Assembly: GCA_035540495.1 (NCBI GenBank)
Contig: DATLGL010000060.1
Span: 1 to 64,000, forward strand
From: DASVEG01 sp035540495
GTDB taxonomy: Bacteria; Actinomycetota; Acidimicrobiia; Acidimicrobiales; CADCTF01
Length of the DNA: 64,000 bases
Direction: 5' to 3'
The number at the start of each line of letters is the position of its first letter. Position 1 is the first letter of the stretch. Under the pieces are notes generated by a model. It was not told where the DNA came from, ran no database searches, and saw nothing but the letters and a program-made list of their open reading frames with translations. The position numbers and the translations under genes were made by a program. This document shows positions 56,248-64,000 of the stretch, one piece after another.

Positions 56248-56987
56248 GAGTCCTCGTCGACGCCTCCGAAGCGGCGGGTGCGACGCTGGAACTCACGCAC
56301 CGCCTCGAACAGGTGCTCGCGGCGGAAGTCGGGCCAAAGGACATCGGTGAAGACGAGCTCGCTGTAGGCCAGCTCCCAGAGAAGGAAGTTCGAGATGCGG
56401 AACTCACCCGACGTCCGCACGACCAGGTCGGGATCGGGCATGCCCGGGACGTAGAGGTTCTCCCGGATCGCCTTCTCGTCGATCTTCGACGCTGGCGTGC
56501 CCTTCTCGACCAGCTGGCGGACCGCGTCGACGATCTCGGCCCGGCCGCCGTAGTTGAACGCGATCACGAGCGTCATCTTCTTGTTGCCCGCCGTCAGCTC
56601 GATCGCTTCGTCCATCCGGCGCAGCAGGCGCTTCGGCACCCGCCAGTCGCGCCGGCCCGCGAACTGGATGCGCACACCGCGCTCGTGGAGCTCGTCGCGA
56701 CGGTCGACGAGGATGTGCTCGTTGAAGTTCATGAGGAAGCGGACCTCGTCTTGCGGTCGCCTCCAGTTCTCCGTCGAGAACGCGTACACCGTCAGCCACT
56801 CGAGACCCAGCTGCAGCGCGCCTTCCACCGCGTCGAACAGCGCGTCCTCGCCCGCCGCGTGGCCGTCGGTGCGCTTCAGGCCTCGACGAGTGGCCCACCG
56901 ACCGTTGCCGTCCATGACGCACCCGACGTGGCGCGGGATGTTCGTCGGGTCGACACCCTCGGGCAGCGAAGCGGACGTTCTGGCCAC
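56244..56987 (-). CDS. uppS: Isoprenyl (undecaprenyl) diphosphate synthase
   Basis: About 247 residues from GTG at 56987; an ATG further upstream would overlap the divergent gene. Cis-prenyltransferase motifs: HVGCVMDGNGRWA, FSTENWRRPQDEV, IAFNYGGRAEIV, and DLVVRTSGEFRISNFLLWE, DVLWPDF. It makes the lipid carrier for cell-wall synthesis. Co-transcribed with recO. Confidence 0.96.
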   Translation of the reverse strand: MARTSASLPEGVDPTNIPRHVGCVMDGNGRWATRRGLKRTDGHAAGEDALFDAVEGALQLGLEWLTVYAFSTENWRRPQDEVRFLMNFNEHILVDRRDELHERGVRIQFAGRRDWRVPKRLLRRMDEAIELTAGNKKMTLVIAFNYGGRAEIVDAVRQLVEKGTPASKIDEKAIRENLYVPGMPDPDLVVRTSGEFRISNFLLWELAYSELVFTDVLWPDFRREHLFEAVREFQRRTRRFGGVDEDS

Positions 56988-57009
56988 CGCCGGACGGTAG
57001 CGCGGAGGG

Positions 57010-57945
57010 GTGGTCAACTCGTTCCTCGGGTACATCCCGTTCATGTTGAGGAAGGTGCTCGGCCCGCTCGCGCGCCGGTGGGCGTGGGTCGAGACGGCGC
57101 TGAGGATGCAGGAGCGCTTCAGCGAGGTCCACGGCGGCTACCTCGCGGCCGCGATCACCTTCGCGTCGTTCACCTCGTTGTTCCCCCTCTTGCTGGTAGC
57201 GACGGCCGTCGTCGGCTGGCTCTCGTTCAAGAACGTCGACGTCGCGGGGGCCATCATCGGCCGGCTCGGGCTGCCTGCTGACGGCGACGCTTCGCGGGCG
57301 ATCCTCGACGCGATCTCCACCGCCGAGACGAGCCGCCGCGTCGCCGCGCCCATAGGTGTCGCGGGCCTGTTGTGGTCGGGTCTCGGTGTCGTGGCCGCGA
57401 TCCAGTACGCCTTCGACAACGTGTGGCAGGTCTCCGGTCGCGGCATCAAGGACAAGCTGCGGGGCCTGCTCTGGCTCGTGGGCAGTGGATCGCTGTTCGT
57501 CGCGTCGTTCGCCCTGACCGCGATCCTCAACTTCGTGCCCCTGCTCGCGCCGCTGACGATCTTCGTCGGCGTGGTCGTCGGGGTCGGGATCTGGCTGTGG
57601 ACGTTCTCGTCCTTGACCAACGTCGCGACGTCATGGCGATCCCACCTCCCGGGCGCCTTGTTCGGCGCCGTGGGATTCGAGATCCTCAAGGCCGTCGGCT
57701 CGGTCTACGTGCCTCGCGCCGTGGGTTCGTCATCTGCGCTCTACGGGTCGCTCGGCGTCGTGTTCGCGATGCTCGCGTGGCTGTTCTTCTTCGGACGCCT
57801 CGCGGTCTACGCCTCGGTGCTCAACGTGATCCGATGGGAGGAGGAGCACGGCACGGTGACCGTCGAGATCGAGCTCCCCAACCACCCCGACGTCGTGGCG
57901 GTGGAGGCCACCCGCGCGGGCGAAGCGAAGCTCACGGTTTCCTAG
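57010..57945 (+). CDS. YihY/UPF0761-family membrane protein
   Basis: 311 residues from GTG at 57010. YihY/BrkB pattern: GGYLAAAITFASFTSLFPLLL, then APIGVAGLLWSGLGVVAAIQ, HLPGALFGAVGFEILKAVGS, and SSALYGSLGVVFAMLAWLFFFG. Six predicted helices. Some members were called ribonuclease BN in error; the true role is unclear. Confidence 0.9.
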   Translation: MVNSFLGYIPFMLRKVLGPLARRWAWVETALRMQERFSEVHGGYLAAAITFASFTSLFPLLLVATAVVGWLSFKNVDVAGAIIGRLGLPADGDASRAILDAISTAETSRRVAAPIGVAGLLWSGLGVVAAIQYAFDNVWQVSGRGIKDKLRGLLWLVGSGSLFVASFALTAILNFVPLLAPLTIFVGVVVGVGIWLWTFSSLTNVATSWRSHLPGALFGAVGFEILKAVGSVYVPRAVGSSSALYGSLGVVFAMLAWLFFFGRLAVYASVLNVIRWEEEHGTVTVEIELPNHPDVVAVEATRAGEAKLTVS

Positions 57946-57990
57946 GCTCGCTCCAGGTCGCTCCGCCCCCTCCTGCTCGGTGGCGTTCCG

Positions 57991-58416
57991 CTACGCGAGG
58001 AACTCGCGCAGCGAGCGCTGGACTCCGTTGCGGCGTACGCCCGACGGTCGCAGGTCTACGGCGGGCTCGTCGCCGTCGCGTTGGGTGTCGGTGAGGTCGA
58101 CGACGGGACGGCGGACGAGGTGGGTGATCTCGTTGGTGAGGTCGACGAGCGCTCGTCGGTGCGACATGAGGACGTCGGCCCAACCGAGAGGCGCGGCCTT
58201 GACGAGCTGCTGGAGGGTCGGCTCACCATCGACACCGAGCTCGACCGCAGCCTCGCGAGCGGCGATGGCGCGGTGCAGCTCGAGCGCGCTGATCGAGTGG
58301 TAGATGCCGTCGCAATCGACGTCGGCGTCGCCTGCGACGAGGTGATCGGCGAGCCGATCAAGAGCCACCCTCTCCCGCCAGAGCAGCCCCGACAGCTCGC
58401 GCAACGACGACTGCAC
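57991..58416 (-). CDS. FlgN-like flagellar export chaperone candidate
   Basis: 141 residues from a GTG at 58416 preceded by GGAGGGG six bases away; the frame is open further upstream to 58590. Helical: SSLRELSGLLWRERVALDRL, then ELHRAIAAREAAVEL, and a C-terminal part with HRRALVDLTNEITHLV. This heptad-like helical layout and size fit FlgN (PF05130). Divergent from a FliA-type sigma gene, which supports a flagellar role. No other flagellar gene lies in the window. Confidence 0.55.
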   Translation of the reverse strand: MQSSLRELSGLLWRERVALDRLADHLVAGDADVDCDGIYHSISALELHRAIAAREAAVELGVDGEPTLQQLVKAAPLGWADVLMSHRRALVDLTNEITHLVRRPVVDLTDTQRDGDEPAVDLRPSGVRRNGVQRSLREFLA

Positions 58417-58533
58417 CTCGAGCCCCTCCGGCGGTGCGCCTGACGTCACGCCAGTACTGATCGGCCGTGCCTGACGGAATGTGAGGAAACGGTCAAGCAC
58501 ACCGTCCGTCGGAGAATCCGCAGGTCGGGCGGC

Positions 58534-58590
58534 ATGACTAGTCATCCAGGGCTGGGCATTCCATGGCTGCTGCTCTGTCCGAAATGACAC
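58534..58590. promoter_or_regulatory. CTAG-centred element, copy C
   Basis: Perfect palindrome ATGACTAGTCAT (58534-58545), then GGGCATTCCATGG, with CTAG-to-ATGG 29 bases as in copies A2 and B. A further CCGAAATGACAC segment (58579-58590), like A1, ends 48 bases before the fliA-like start and stands 160 bases from the FlgN-like start. It lies between the divergent pair. Confidence 0.5.
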
Positions 58591-58637
58591 GTGCGGGCTC
58601 TACCGCCCGACACGGAATGTCCGGATGATGCGTATCC

Positions 58638-59498
58638 GTGACCAACATCTCAACGCTCTCGTCGTCGGCTGCTCCGGCGTCCGCTCTGGAGGACGCGCTC
58701 GTTCGAGAGCACCTTCCCCTCGTCCGGCGGGCCGTCGCAGATCTGTCGGCGCGCATGCCGCGCCACGCTCCCCGCGACGACCTCATGTCGGCCGGCATGG
58801 TGGGGCTCGCCCAGGCCGCTCGCAATTACGACGAGTCGCGAGGTGTCCCGTTCCACCGCTACGCCGCCACCCGGATCAAGGGCGCGCTTCTCGATGAGCT
58901 GCGTACGCACGACTGGGCGAGCCGTCCGGTGCGGGCCAAGGCCCGGCACATGGAGGTCACCAACGAGAAGCTCACGGCGAGGTTCGGGCGCACCCCGACC
59001 GCGGACGAGCTCGCCGACGAGATGGGCGTCGAGAAGAGCACGATCGACGGCCTGAACCAGGACCTCCACCGTGCGACGGTCCTGAACTACGAGGCGATGG
59101 TGCAGAGCGGCGAGAGCGACAGCGTGCTGCTCGTCGACGACCACGATCCCGAGGGCGACCTGCTCGATCGCGAACGCAACGCCTACCTGGTTGATGCGGT
59201 CAAGGCTCTTCCCGAGCGGCTGCAGACGGTCGTCCTCGGCTACTTCTTCGAGGATCGCTCGATGCAGGAGATCGGCGCCGAGCTCGGCGTGAGCGAGTCG
59301 CGTGTCTCGCAGCTGCGGGCGGAAGCACTCGATCTCCTCCGCGACGGGATGAACGCCCAGCTCGACCCGTCGCTGCTGGAGGCGCCCGCCCGTCCCACGG
59401 GACGCGTGGCGCGGCGCAAGGCCGCCTACTACGAGGCGATCGCCAACTCCAGCACTCCGCGCGAGCGCCTCGATTCGAAGCCTCGCACCCGCGCCTAG
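58638..59498 (+). CDS. fliA: FliA/WhiG-type sigma factor
   Basis: 286 residues from GTG at 58638. Sigma-28 layout: region 2 (RHAPRDDLMSAGMVGLAQAA, GVPFHRYAATRIKGALLDEL), region 3 (NEKLTARFGRTPTADELADE) and region 4 (DRSMQEIGAELGVSESRVSQ). Directs flagellar/chemotaxis or, as WhiG, developmental genes. The FlgN-like gene lies divergent. A C-terminal tail (RKAAYYEAIANSSTPRERLD) is extra to the core sigma. Confidence 0.92.
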   Translation: MTNISTLSSSAAPASALEDALVREHLPLVRRAVADLSARMPRHAPRDDLMSAGMVGLAQAARNYDESRGVPFHRYAATRIKGALLDELRTHDWASRPVRAKARHMEVTNEKLTARFGRTPTADELADEMGVEKSTIDGLNQDLHRATVLNYEAMVQSGESDSVLLVDDHDPEGDLLDRERNAYLVDAVKALPERLQTVVLGYFFEDRSMQEIGAELGVSESRVSQLRAEALDLLRDGMNAQLDPSLLEAPARPTGRVARRKAAYYEAIANSSTPRERLDSKPRTRA

Positions 59499-59570
59499 CG
59501 ACGGTCCCTTTCGGTCGCGGCTCGCGACCGATACCGTGATCCGTCCGATGTCGAGCGCGCTGGGATCCTC

Positions 59571-61481
59571 GTGACGTCCGAGGTGACCCGCGCGCTCGGG
59601 CGCGTCGTGGCGGAGTTGCCCGGTGGCGGCGAAGTGCGGCCCGGCCAGGAGCAGATGGCGCTCGAGGTCGCCGCGGCCATCGAGACCCGGCGGCACCTGA
59701 TCGTCCAGGCCGGCACCGGCACCGGCAAGTCGCTCGGCTACCTCGTCCCTGCGCTGCTCTCGGGTTCGAAGGTCGTGGTCGCGACCGCCACCAAGGCCCT
59801 GCAAGACCAGCTCGCTACGAAGGACCTGCCGTTCCTCAAGGAGCACCTCGGACACGACTTCGAGTTCGCGGTGGTGAAAGGGCGATCGAACTACCTGTGC
59901 CGCCAGCGGGCACTCGAGGTGGCGGGCGGACCGGACGGGCAGCTGGCGTTGGAAGACAGCGACGGCGAGTCCGTGGCCGCCGATGCGCTCGGTGCGCTCA
60001 GCCGGCAGGTGATGCGGCTGCTCCAGTGGGCGGTGACCTCCCCCACCGGCGACCGCAGCGAGCTCGACTTCGAGCCGTCGCCACGGGCGTGGGCTCAGGT
60101 GTCGGTGAACGCGATGGAGTGCCCGGGCGCCGCCAGATGCCCATCGGGGGAGGCCTGCTTCGCCGAGGCTGCTCGCCAACGGGCCGAGCAGGCCGACGTC
60201 GTCGTCGCGAACACCCACCTCTACGGAACCCACCTCGCGAGCGGCGGCCACGTGCTGCCCGAACACGATGTGGTCATCTTCGACGAGGCCCACGAGCTCG
60301 AGGACGTGGCGTCGTCGTCACTCGGCCTCGAGCTCGGCGCCGGTCGCTTCCGGGCGCTCGCCCGCAACGCCCGGTCGCTGCTCGACGCGACGGAGGCGCC
60401 GCTGCTCGAAGACGTCGAGCGGGTCGGAGACCGGTGGGAAGACGCGCTCCGTCCGCTGCACGGCAAGCGCCTCCCGTCCGGTGTCGGCGCCGACCTCGGC
60501 GACGTCGCCACGTTGGCGGCCGAGCGGGTGCGGGCCGCGACCGAAGCGATCCGCAAGTCGGAAGCTGATGAAGCCCGCCGTGCACGCGCGCTGCAGGCGG
60601 CAGGTCACCTCGCCGGTGATCTCGCGTTCCTGCAGACCCTCCCCGACTCTTATGTCACCTGGGTCGAGGGGTCGCCTCACGCGCCGTACCTGAAGACGAG
60701 TCCGATCGAGGTCGGCCCGCTCCTCAACGAGAAGCTGTGGGGCGAGGTGACCGCGATCCTCACGAGCGCGACGATCCCGCCGCTGCTCGCAGAGAGGATC
60801 GGCCTCGACGACGGCTCGTACACGCAGCTCGACGTCGGCAGTCCCTTCGACTACGGGGCGAACGGCCTCCTCTACTGCGCGGCCCATCTCCCCGATCCAC
60901 GCTCGCCCGAGTACGAATCGGCGATGCACGAGGAGCTGGAGGCGCTGATCCGGGCGGCTCACGGACGCACACTCGCGCTCTTCACGAGTTGGCGAGCGAT
61001 GCAGGCTGCGGCCGACGCGATCTCGCCGCGGGTGCCGTTCCGGGTGCTCACGCAGTCCGACCTCCCGAAGCCGGCGCTGGTGGAGGCGTTCGCGACCGAC
61101 GCCGAGACGTGTCTCTTCGCGACGATGGGCTTCTGGCAGGGGGTCGACGTGCCGGGCGAGTCGCTGTCGCTCGTCACGATCGACCGGCTTCCGTTCCCCC
61201 GCCCCGACGAGCCGCTGCTGCAGGCCCGCCGCGAACGCGCACGCGCCGCAGCCTTCCGCGTCGTCGACCTGCCGCGCGCCGCGACGCTGCTCGCGCAGGG
61301 GACGGGCCGGCTGATCCGCACCGCGACCGACCGGGGCGTCGTGGCGGTGTTCGACCCTCGGCTGGCGAAGGCGAACTACCGGTGGGACCTGGTGCGCGCA
61401 CTGCCGCCGATGAAGCGGACGCGGCATCGGGCCGACGTCGAGGCGTTCTTCAGCGCGGCGGTCGGCGCTGCCGCCCCGTAG
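59571..61481 (+). CDS. dinG: DinG-family ATP-dependent DNA helicase
   Basis: 636 residues from GTG at 59571. Walker A QAGTGTGKSLGYLVP, motif II DEAHELEDV, and four Cys for a 4Fe-4S cluster (one in NYLCRQ, then CPGAARCPSGEAC). C-terminal FWQGVDVPGESLSL and QGTGRLIRT (motif VI). XPD-like superfamily 2 helicase for repair. Stops three bases from era, convergent. Confidence 0.95.
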   Translation: MTSEVTRALGRVVAELPGGGEVRPGQEQMALEVAAAIETRRHLIVQAGTGTGKSLGYLVPALLSGSKVVVATATKALQDQLATKDLPFLKEHLGHDFEFAVVKGRSNYLCRQRALEVAGGPDGQLALEDSDGESVAADALGALSRQVMRLLQWAVTSPTGDRSELDFEPSPRAWAQVSVNAMECPGAARCPSGEACFAEAARQRAEQADVVVANTHLYGTHLASGGHVLPEHDVVIFDEAHELEDVASSSLGLELGAGRFRALARNARSLLDATEAPLLEDVERVGDRWEDALRPLHGKRLPSGVGADLGDVATLAAERVRAATEAIRKSEADEARRARALQAAGHLAGDLAFLQTLPDSYVTWVEGSPHAPYLKTSPIEVGPLLNEKLWGEVTAILTSATIPPLLAERIGLDDGSYTQLDVGSPFDYGANGLLYCAAHLPDPRSPEYESAMHEELEALIRAAHGRTLALFTSWRAMQAAADAISPRVPFRVLTQSDLPKPALVEAFATDAETCLFATMGFWQGVDVPGESLSLVTIDRLPFPRPDEPLLQARRERARAAAFRVVDLPRAATLLAQGTGRLIRTATDRGVVAVFDPRLAKANYRWDLVRALPPMKRTRHRADVEAFFSAAVGAAAP

Positions 61482-61484
61482 TTC

Positions 61485-62324
61485 TCAATAGCCGAGGCGT
61501 TCGAGCGCCTTCGGGCGTCGCTGCCAGTCCTTGTCGACCTTGACGAACAGCTCGAGGTAGGCACCCTCGGGCAGCTGCTCGCGAACGGCGATGCCGACCT
61601 TCTTGAGGACCTCGCCCTTGCGTCCGATCACGATGCCCTTCTGCGAGTCGCGCTCGACGAGGATCTCGCAACGGATGCGGGGCCAGTCCCACTCCGTGAC
61701 TCGCGTCGCGATCGAGTGCGGAAGCTCCTCACGGGCGACGGCCAGCAGCTGCTCCCGAACGAGCTCGGCGACCCAGAACGCCTCCGGCACGTCGGTGACC
61801 ATGTCGTCGGGGTACATCTGCGGGCCCTCGGGCATCCGATCGAGGATCGCGTCGACCAGCGCGTCGACACCGTCGCCGGTGCGGGCCGAGATCGGGAAGT
61901 ACTCGTCCTTGCCCAACTGCTCCTGAGCCCGCCGCAGCTGATCGAGCACCTGCTCCCTCGACGCGATGTCGACCTTGTTCACCACCACGAGCGCGTCGGC
62001 CGGCACCCGCTGACCGACCCACTGGTCGCCGCGACCGACCGGCTGGGTCGCATCGACGACGAGGACGACGAGATCGACGTCGCTGACGGCTTCCTCGGCG
62101 GTGTCGTTGAGGCGCTCGCCGAGCAACGTGCGCGGCTTGTGGATCCCCGGCGTGTCGACGAAGACCACCTGCACGCCGGGGCGCGTCAGCACCCCGCGCA
62201 CCTGCGTGCGCGTCGTCTGGGGCTTGTCCGAGACGATCGACACCTTCGTCCCGAGGATGCGGTTGAGCAGCGTCGACTTGCCGACGTTCGGACGCCCCAC
62301 GAGGGTGACGAACCCGGACTTCAT
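61485..62324 (-). CDS. era: GTPase Era
   Basis: 279 residues from ATG at 62324. G1 GRPNVGKSTLLN, G3 DTPGIHKPRTLLG, G4 VVNKVDI, G5 ISARTGDGV; C-terminal KH domain (RCEILVERDSQKGIVIGRKG). Binds 16S rRNA and matures the 30S subunit. Follows the CNNM gene, four bases apart. Confidence 0.97.
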   Translation of the reverse strand: MKSGFVTLVGRPNVGKSTLLNRILGTKVSIVSDKPQTTRTQVRGVLTRPGVQVVFVDTPGIHKPRTLLGERLNDTAEEAVSDVDLVVLVVDATQPVGRGDQWVGQRVPADALVVVNKVDIASREQVLDQLRRAQEQLGKDEYFPISARTGDGVDALVDAILDRMPEGPQMYPDDMVTDVPEAFWVAELVREQLLAVAREELPHSIATRVTEWDWPRIRCEILVERDSQKGIVIGRKGEVLKKVGIAVREQLPEGAYLELFVKVDKDWQRRPKALERLGY

Positions 62325-62328
62325 CGTG

Positions 62329-63621
62329 TCATCGCGTCGCTGCGCTCGCGACCTGGCTGTCGATGTCGGGGGGCACGCGGAGGATGCGGATGCGGCCGAT
62401 GCGCCGTCCCTGCACCTTCTCGGCGAACAGCCGGAAGCCGTCGACGTCTGCCGCTTCACCCTCTGTCGGCACGTGTCCGAGGAGGTTGAAGACGAAGCCA
62501 CCGATGGTGTCCCAGTCTCCTTCGGGGAAGTTCGCGTCGACGAGCTCGTTCACCTCGTCGACCGGCATCCGAGCGTTCACCCGCACTGCTCCGCCGGGAA
62601 GCGCCTCGACGCTGGGCTCCTCGACGTCGAACTCGTCCACGATCTCGCCCACGAGCTCCTCGATGAGGTCTTCGAGGGTGACGAGCCCAGCCGTGCCGCC
62701 GTACTCGTCGATGACGATCGCGATGTGGAACTTCTCCTTCTGCATCTCGCGCATGAGCTCCGCGACCCGCTTCGTCTCCGGCACGAACCTGGCATCGCGG
62801 CACAGCTCACGGACGGTCAGCTCGCCTCGGTCCTCCTGCACCGCCCGCATGAGGTCCTTCGTGTACACGATGCCGACGATGTCGTCGATCCCCTGGTCGT
62901 ACACCGGGATGCGGGAGTAGCCGGCGGCGATGGCCACCTCGAGCACGTCGGCGTTCTTGTCTCTTCCCTCGACCGCCACCATGTCGGGCCTCGGAACCAT
63001 GACCTCTCGTGCGACCGTGTCACCGAACTCGATGATCGATCGGATGAGGGCGCGCTCCTCGAGCTCGATCACCTCGTCTTCGGTGGCGACGTCGACGGTG
63101 GCAAGGAGCTCCTCCTCCGAGACGAACGGACCTTCCTTCAACCCCTTGCCCGGGAGGATGACGTTCGCGAGCCCGATGAGGCCTCGCGCGAGCAGGTTCA
63201 ACGGCGGGAAGGCGATGAGCACCCGCACGAACGGAGCCGACAGCAACGCGGCCCTCTCGGTGTGCTGAAGGGCCCACGTCTTCGGCGCAGCTTCGGCGAT
63301 GACGTAGGTGACGACGACGTTGAAGAACACCGCGGCAGCAGAACCCGCCGCGGGGCCCCACAGGTCGACGCCGACGATCGTCGCGAGCGAGGCCTGCAAC
63401 GTCTGCACGATCAGGACCACGAGCAGGATGACGTTGAGGAAGCGCTCGGGATGGTCGACCAGCGACGCCAGAACGCCGGCACCACGACGACCCTCCTCGG
63501 CCATGGCCATCGCCTTGACGCGGCTGATGCGCGTGAGCGCCGTCTCCGAGATGGCGAGGACGATCGCGACGATCAGCAGACCGCCGATGACGCCGAGCAG
63601 AGCGACGTTTGCCGGACTCAT
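62329..63621 (-). CDS. CNNM/CorC-type hemolysin-like membrane protein with CBS domains
   Basis: 430 residues. N-terminal DUF21 membrane domain (LLIVAIVLAISETALTRISR), two CBS domains (VAREVMVPRPDMVAVEG, YSRIPVYDQGIDDIVGIVY, KFHIAIVIDEYGGTAGLVTL), and the CorC/HlyC tail (GDWDTIGGFVFNLLGHVP). Likely Mg2+/Co2+ transport. The stop-start overlap with ybeY (63618-63621) and its place before era is the usual actinobacterial order. Confidence 0.95.
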   Translation of the reverse strand: MSPANVALLGVIGGLLIVAIVLAISETALTRISRVKAMAMAEEGRRGAGVLASLVDHPERFLNVILLVVLIVQTLQASLATIVGVDLWGPAAGSAAAVFFNVVVTYVIAEAAPKTWALQHTERAALLSAPFVRVLIAFPPLNLLARGLIGLANVILPGKGLKEGPFVSEEELLATVDVATEDEVIELEERALIRSIIEFGDTVAREVMVPRPDMVAVEGRDKNADVLEVAIAAGYSRIPVYDQGIDDIVGIVYTKDLMRAVQEDRGELTVRELCRDARFVPETKRVAELMREMQKEKFHIAIVIDEYGGTAGLVTLEDLIEELVGEIVDEFDVEEPSVEALPGGAVRVNARMPVDEVNELVDANFPEGDWDTIGGFVFNLLGHVPTEGEAADVDGFRLFAEKVQGRRIGRIRILRVPPDIDSQVASAATR

Positions 63622-64000
63622 TCGGGCGGACGGTGGAACTTCGCGAGCAGCTCTCGCTCCCGCGCTTCCATCTCCTCTGCCTCCTCGTCGTCGAGATGGT
63701 CCATCCCGAGCAGATGCAGGATCCCGTGCACGAGCAGCAAGGCGACCTCGTCGTCGTAGGTGCCCGCGTGCTCGGGTGCGTTGCGCGCGGCGACGACGGG
63801 GCAGATGACGACGTCACCGAGGAGCACAGGCATCTCCTCGGGTTCGGGTGGGCTGTAGCCGGGACCCGTCCCGCCCGAGTCGGGCGAGCGACCGCCCTCG
63901 ACCGGATCTTCGTCGATCGGGAAGGCCAGGACGTCGGTCGGCCCGTCCTTGCCGTGGAACCGCTTGTTGAGGTCGGTCATGACGGCCTCGTCGACGAACA
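63618..64000 (-). CDS. ybeY: Endoribonuclease YbeY (N-terminus cut by window end)
   Basis: The C-terminal ~127 residues are present, reading in from beyond 64000 (FVDEAVMTDLNKRF). Conserved GPTDVLAFPID, LLGDVVICP, and metal-binding HGILHLLGMDH (three His). The loop between TDVLAFP and LLGDV is expanded with Gly/Pro/Glu, as in many actinobacteria. It matures 16S rRNA and works with Era, whose gene is two downstream. Confidence 0.95.
   Translation of the reverse strand, partial: FVDEAVMTDLNKRFHGKDGPTDVLAFPIDEDPVEGGRSPDSGGTGPGYSPPEPEEMPVLLGDVVICPVVAARNAPEHAGTYDDEVALLLVHGILHLLGMDHLDDEEAEEMEARERELLAKFHRPPE

Overview
The window is about 64 kb of GC-rich DNA, densely packed with genes. Several features point to an actinomycete (Actinomycetota): a WhiB-type iron-sulfur regulator, a dnaG-rpoD pair with a long-N-terminal SigA, DUF6458 and PadR/DUF4097 modules, Ser/Thr kinase plus class A PBP, frequent GTG starts and 4-base ATGA/GTGA overlaps. 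The secreted protein with 42-residue GYWLVASDGG-type repeats and the FliA-like sigma factor beside a FlgN-like gene suggest class Acidimicrobiia. That class assignment is inference. No gene-free stretch exceeds about 220 bases.

Layout. 0.1-9.7 kb: a small membrane protein, a frameshifted DUF1684 gene, an EamA transporter, an alpha/beta hydrolase, a YdcF protein, and a signalling block made of a receiver-kinase protein and a 1668-residue hybrid kinase with about ten HAMP repeats. A receiver/anti-sigma-type ATPase is divergent from the big kinase. Leucine codon use changes inside the HAMP array (CTG-rich on the left, CTC-rich on the right), so the first ~7.5 kb may be foreign or mis-joined. 10.6-14.9 kb: a tightly overlapped operon of acyl-CoA dehydrogenase, phenylalanine 4-hydroxylase, pterin carbinolamine dehydratase, DoxX and EamA. 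14.9-25.5 kb: regulators, a DNA methyltransferase, cell-wall synthesis (PBP1), a Ser/Thr kinase, an MFS exporter and a PadR/DUF4097 pair. 25.5-33.2 kb: a PHP-domain protein, SDR, a secreted ARB_07466-type protein, FmdB, a luciferase-like monooxygenase, a PilB ATPase and tRNA-Val.

33.2-44.6 kb: an AlkZ/YcaQ-type glycosylase, WhiB, a small Gly-rich ORF with a strong terminator, inositol monophosphatase, GNAT, the repeat protein, an FtsX-like permease, a GlcD-type oxidase, SRPBCC, and a GDT1-type Mn/Ca transporter under a probable yybP-ykoY (Mn) riboswitch. 44.7-53.2 kb: tRNA-Met, tRNA-Asn, a LAGLIDADG-like HTH protein ending inside tRNA-Asn, rpoD, dnaG, a CarH-like B12 photoreceptor regulator, and pyruvate phosphate dikinase. 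53.2-64 kb: a cytochrome c lipoprotein, glyS, recO-uppS, a YihY membrane protein, FlgN-like and FliA-like genes, DinG, Era, a CNNM/CorC protein, and YbeY cut by the window end.

The most unexpected noncoding signal is a recurrent CTAG-centred element in four intergenic regions (15.1-15.2, 27.8, 33.06 and 58.5 kb). It sits upstream of a kinase-like fragment, a secreted protein, pilB and the fliA/flgN pair, which suggests a shared regulon. I found no CRISPR array, insertion sequence, rRNA or prophage.
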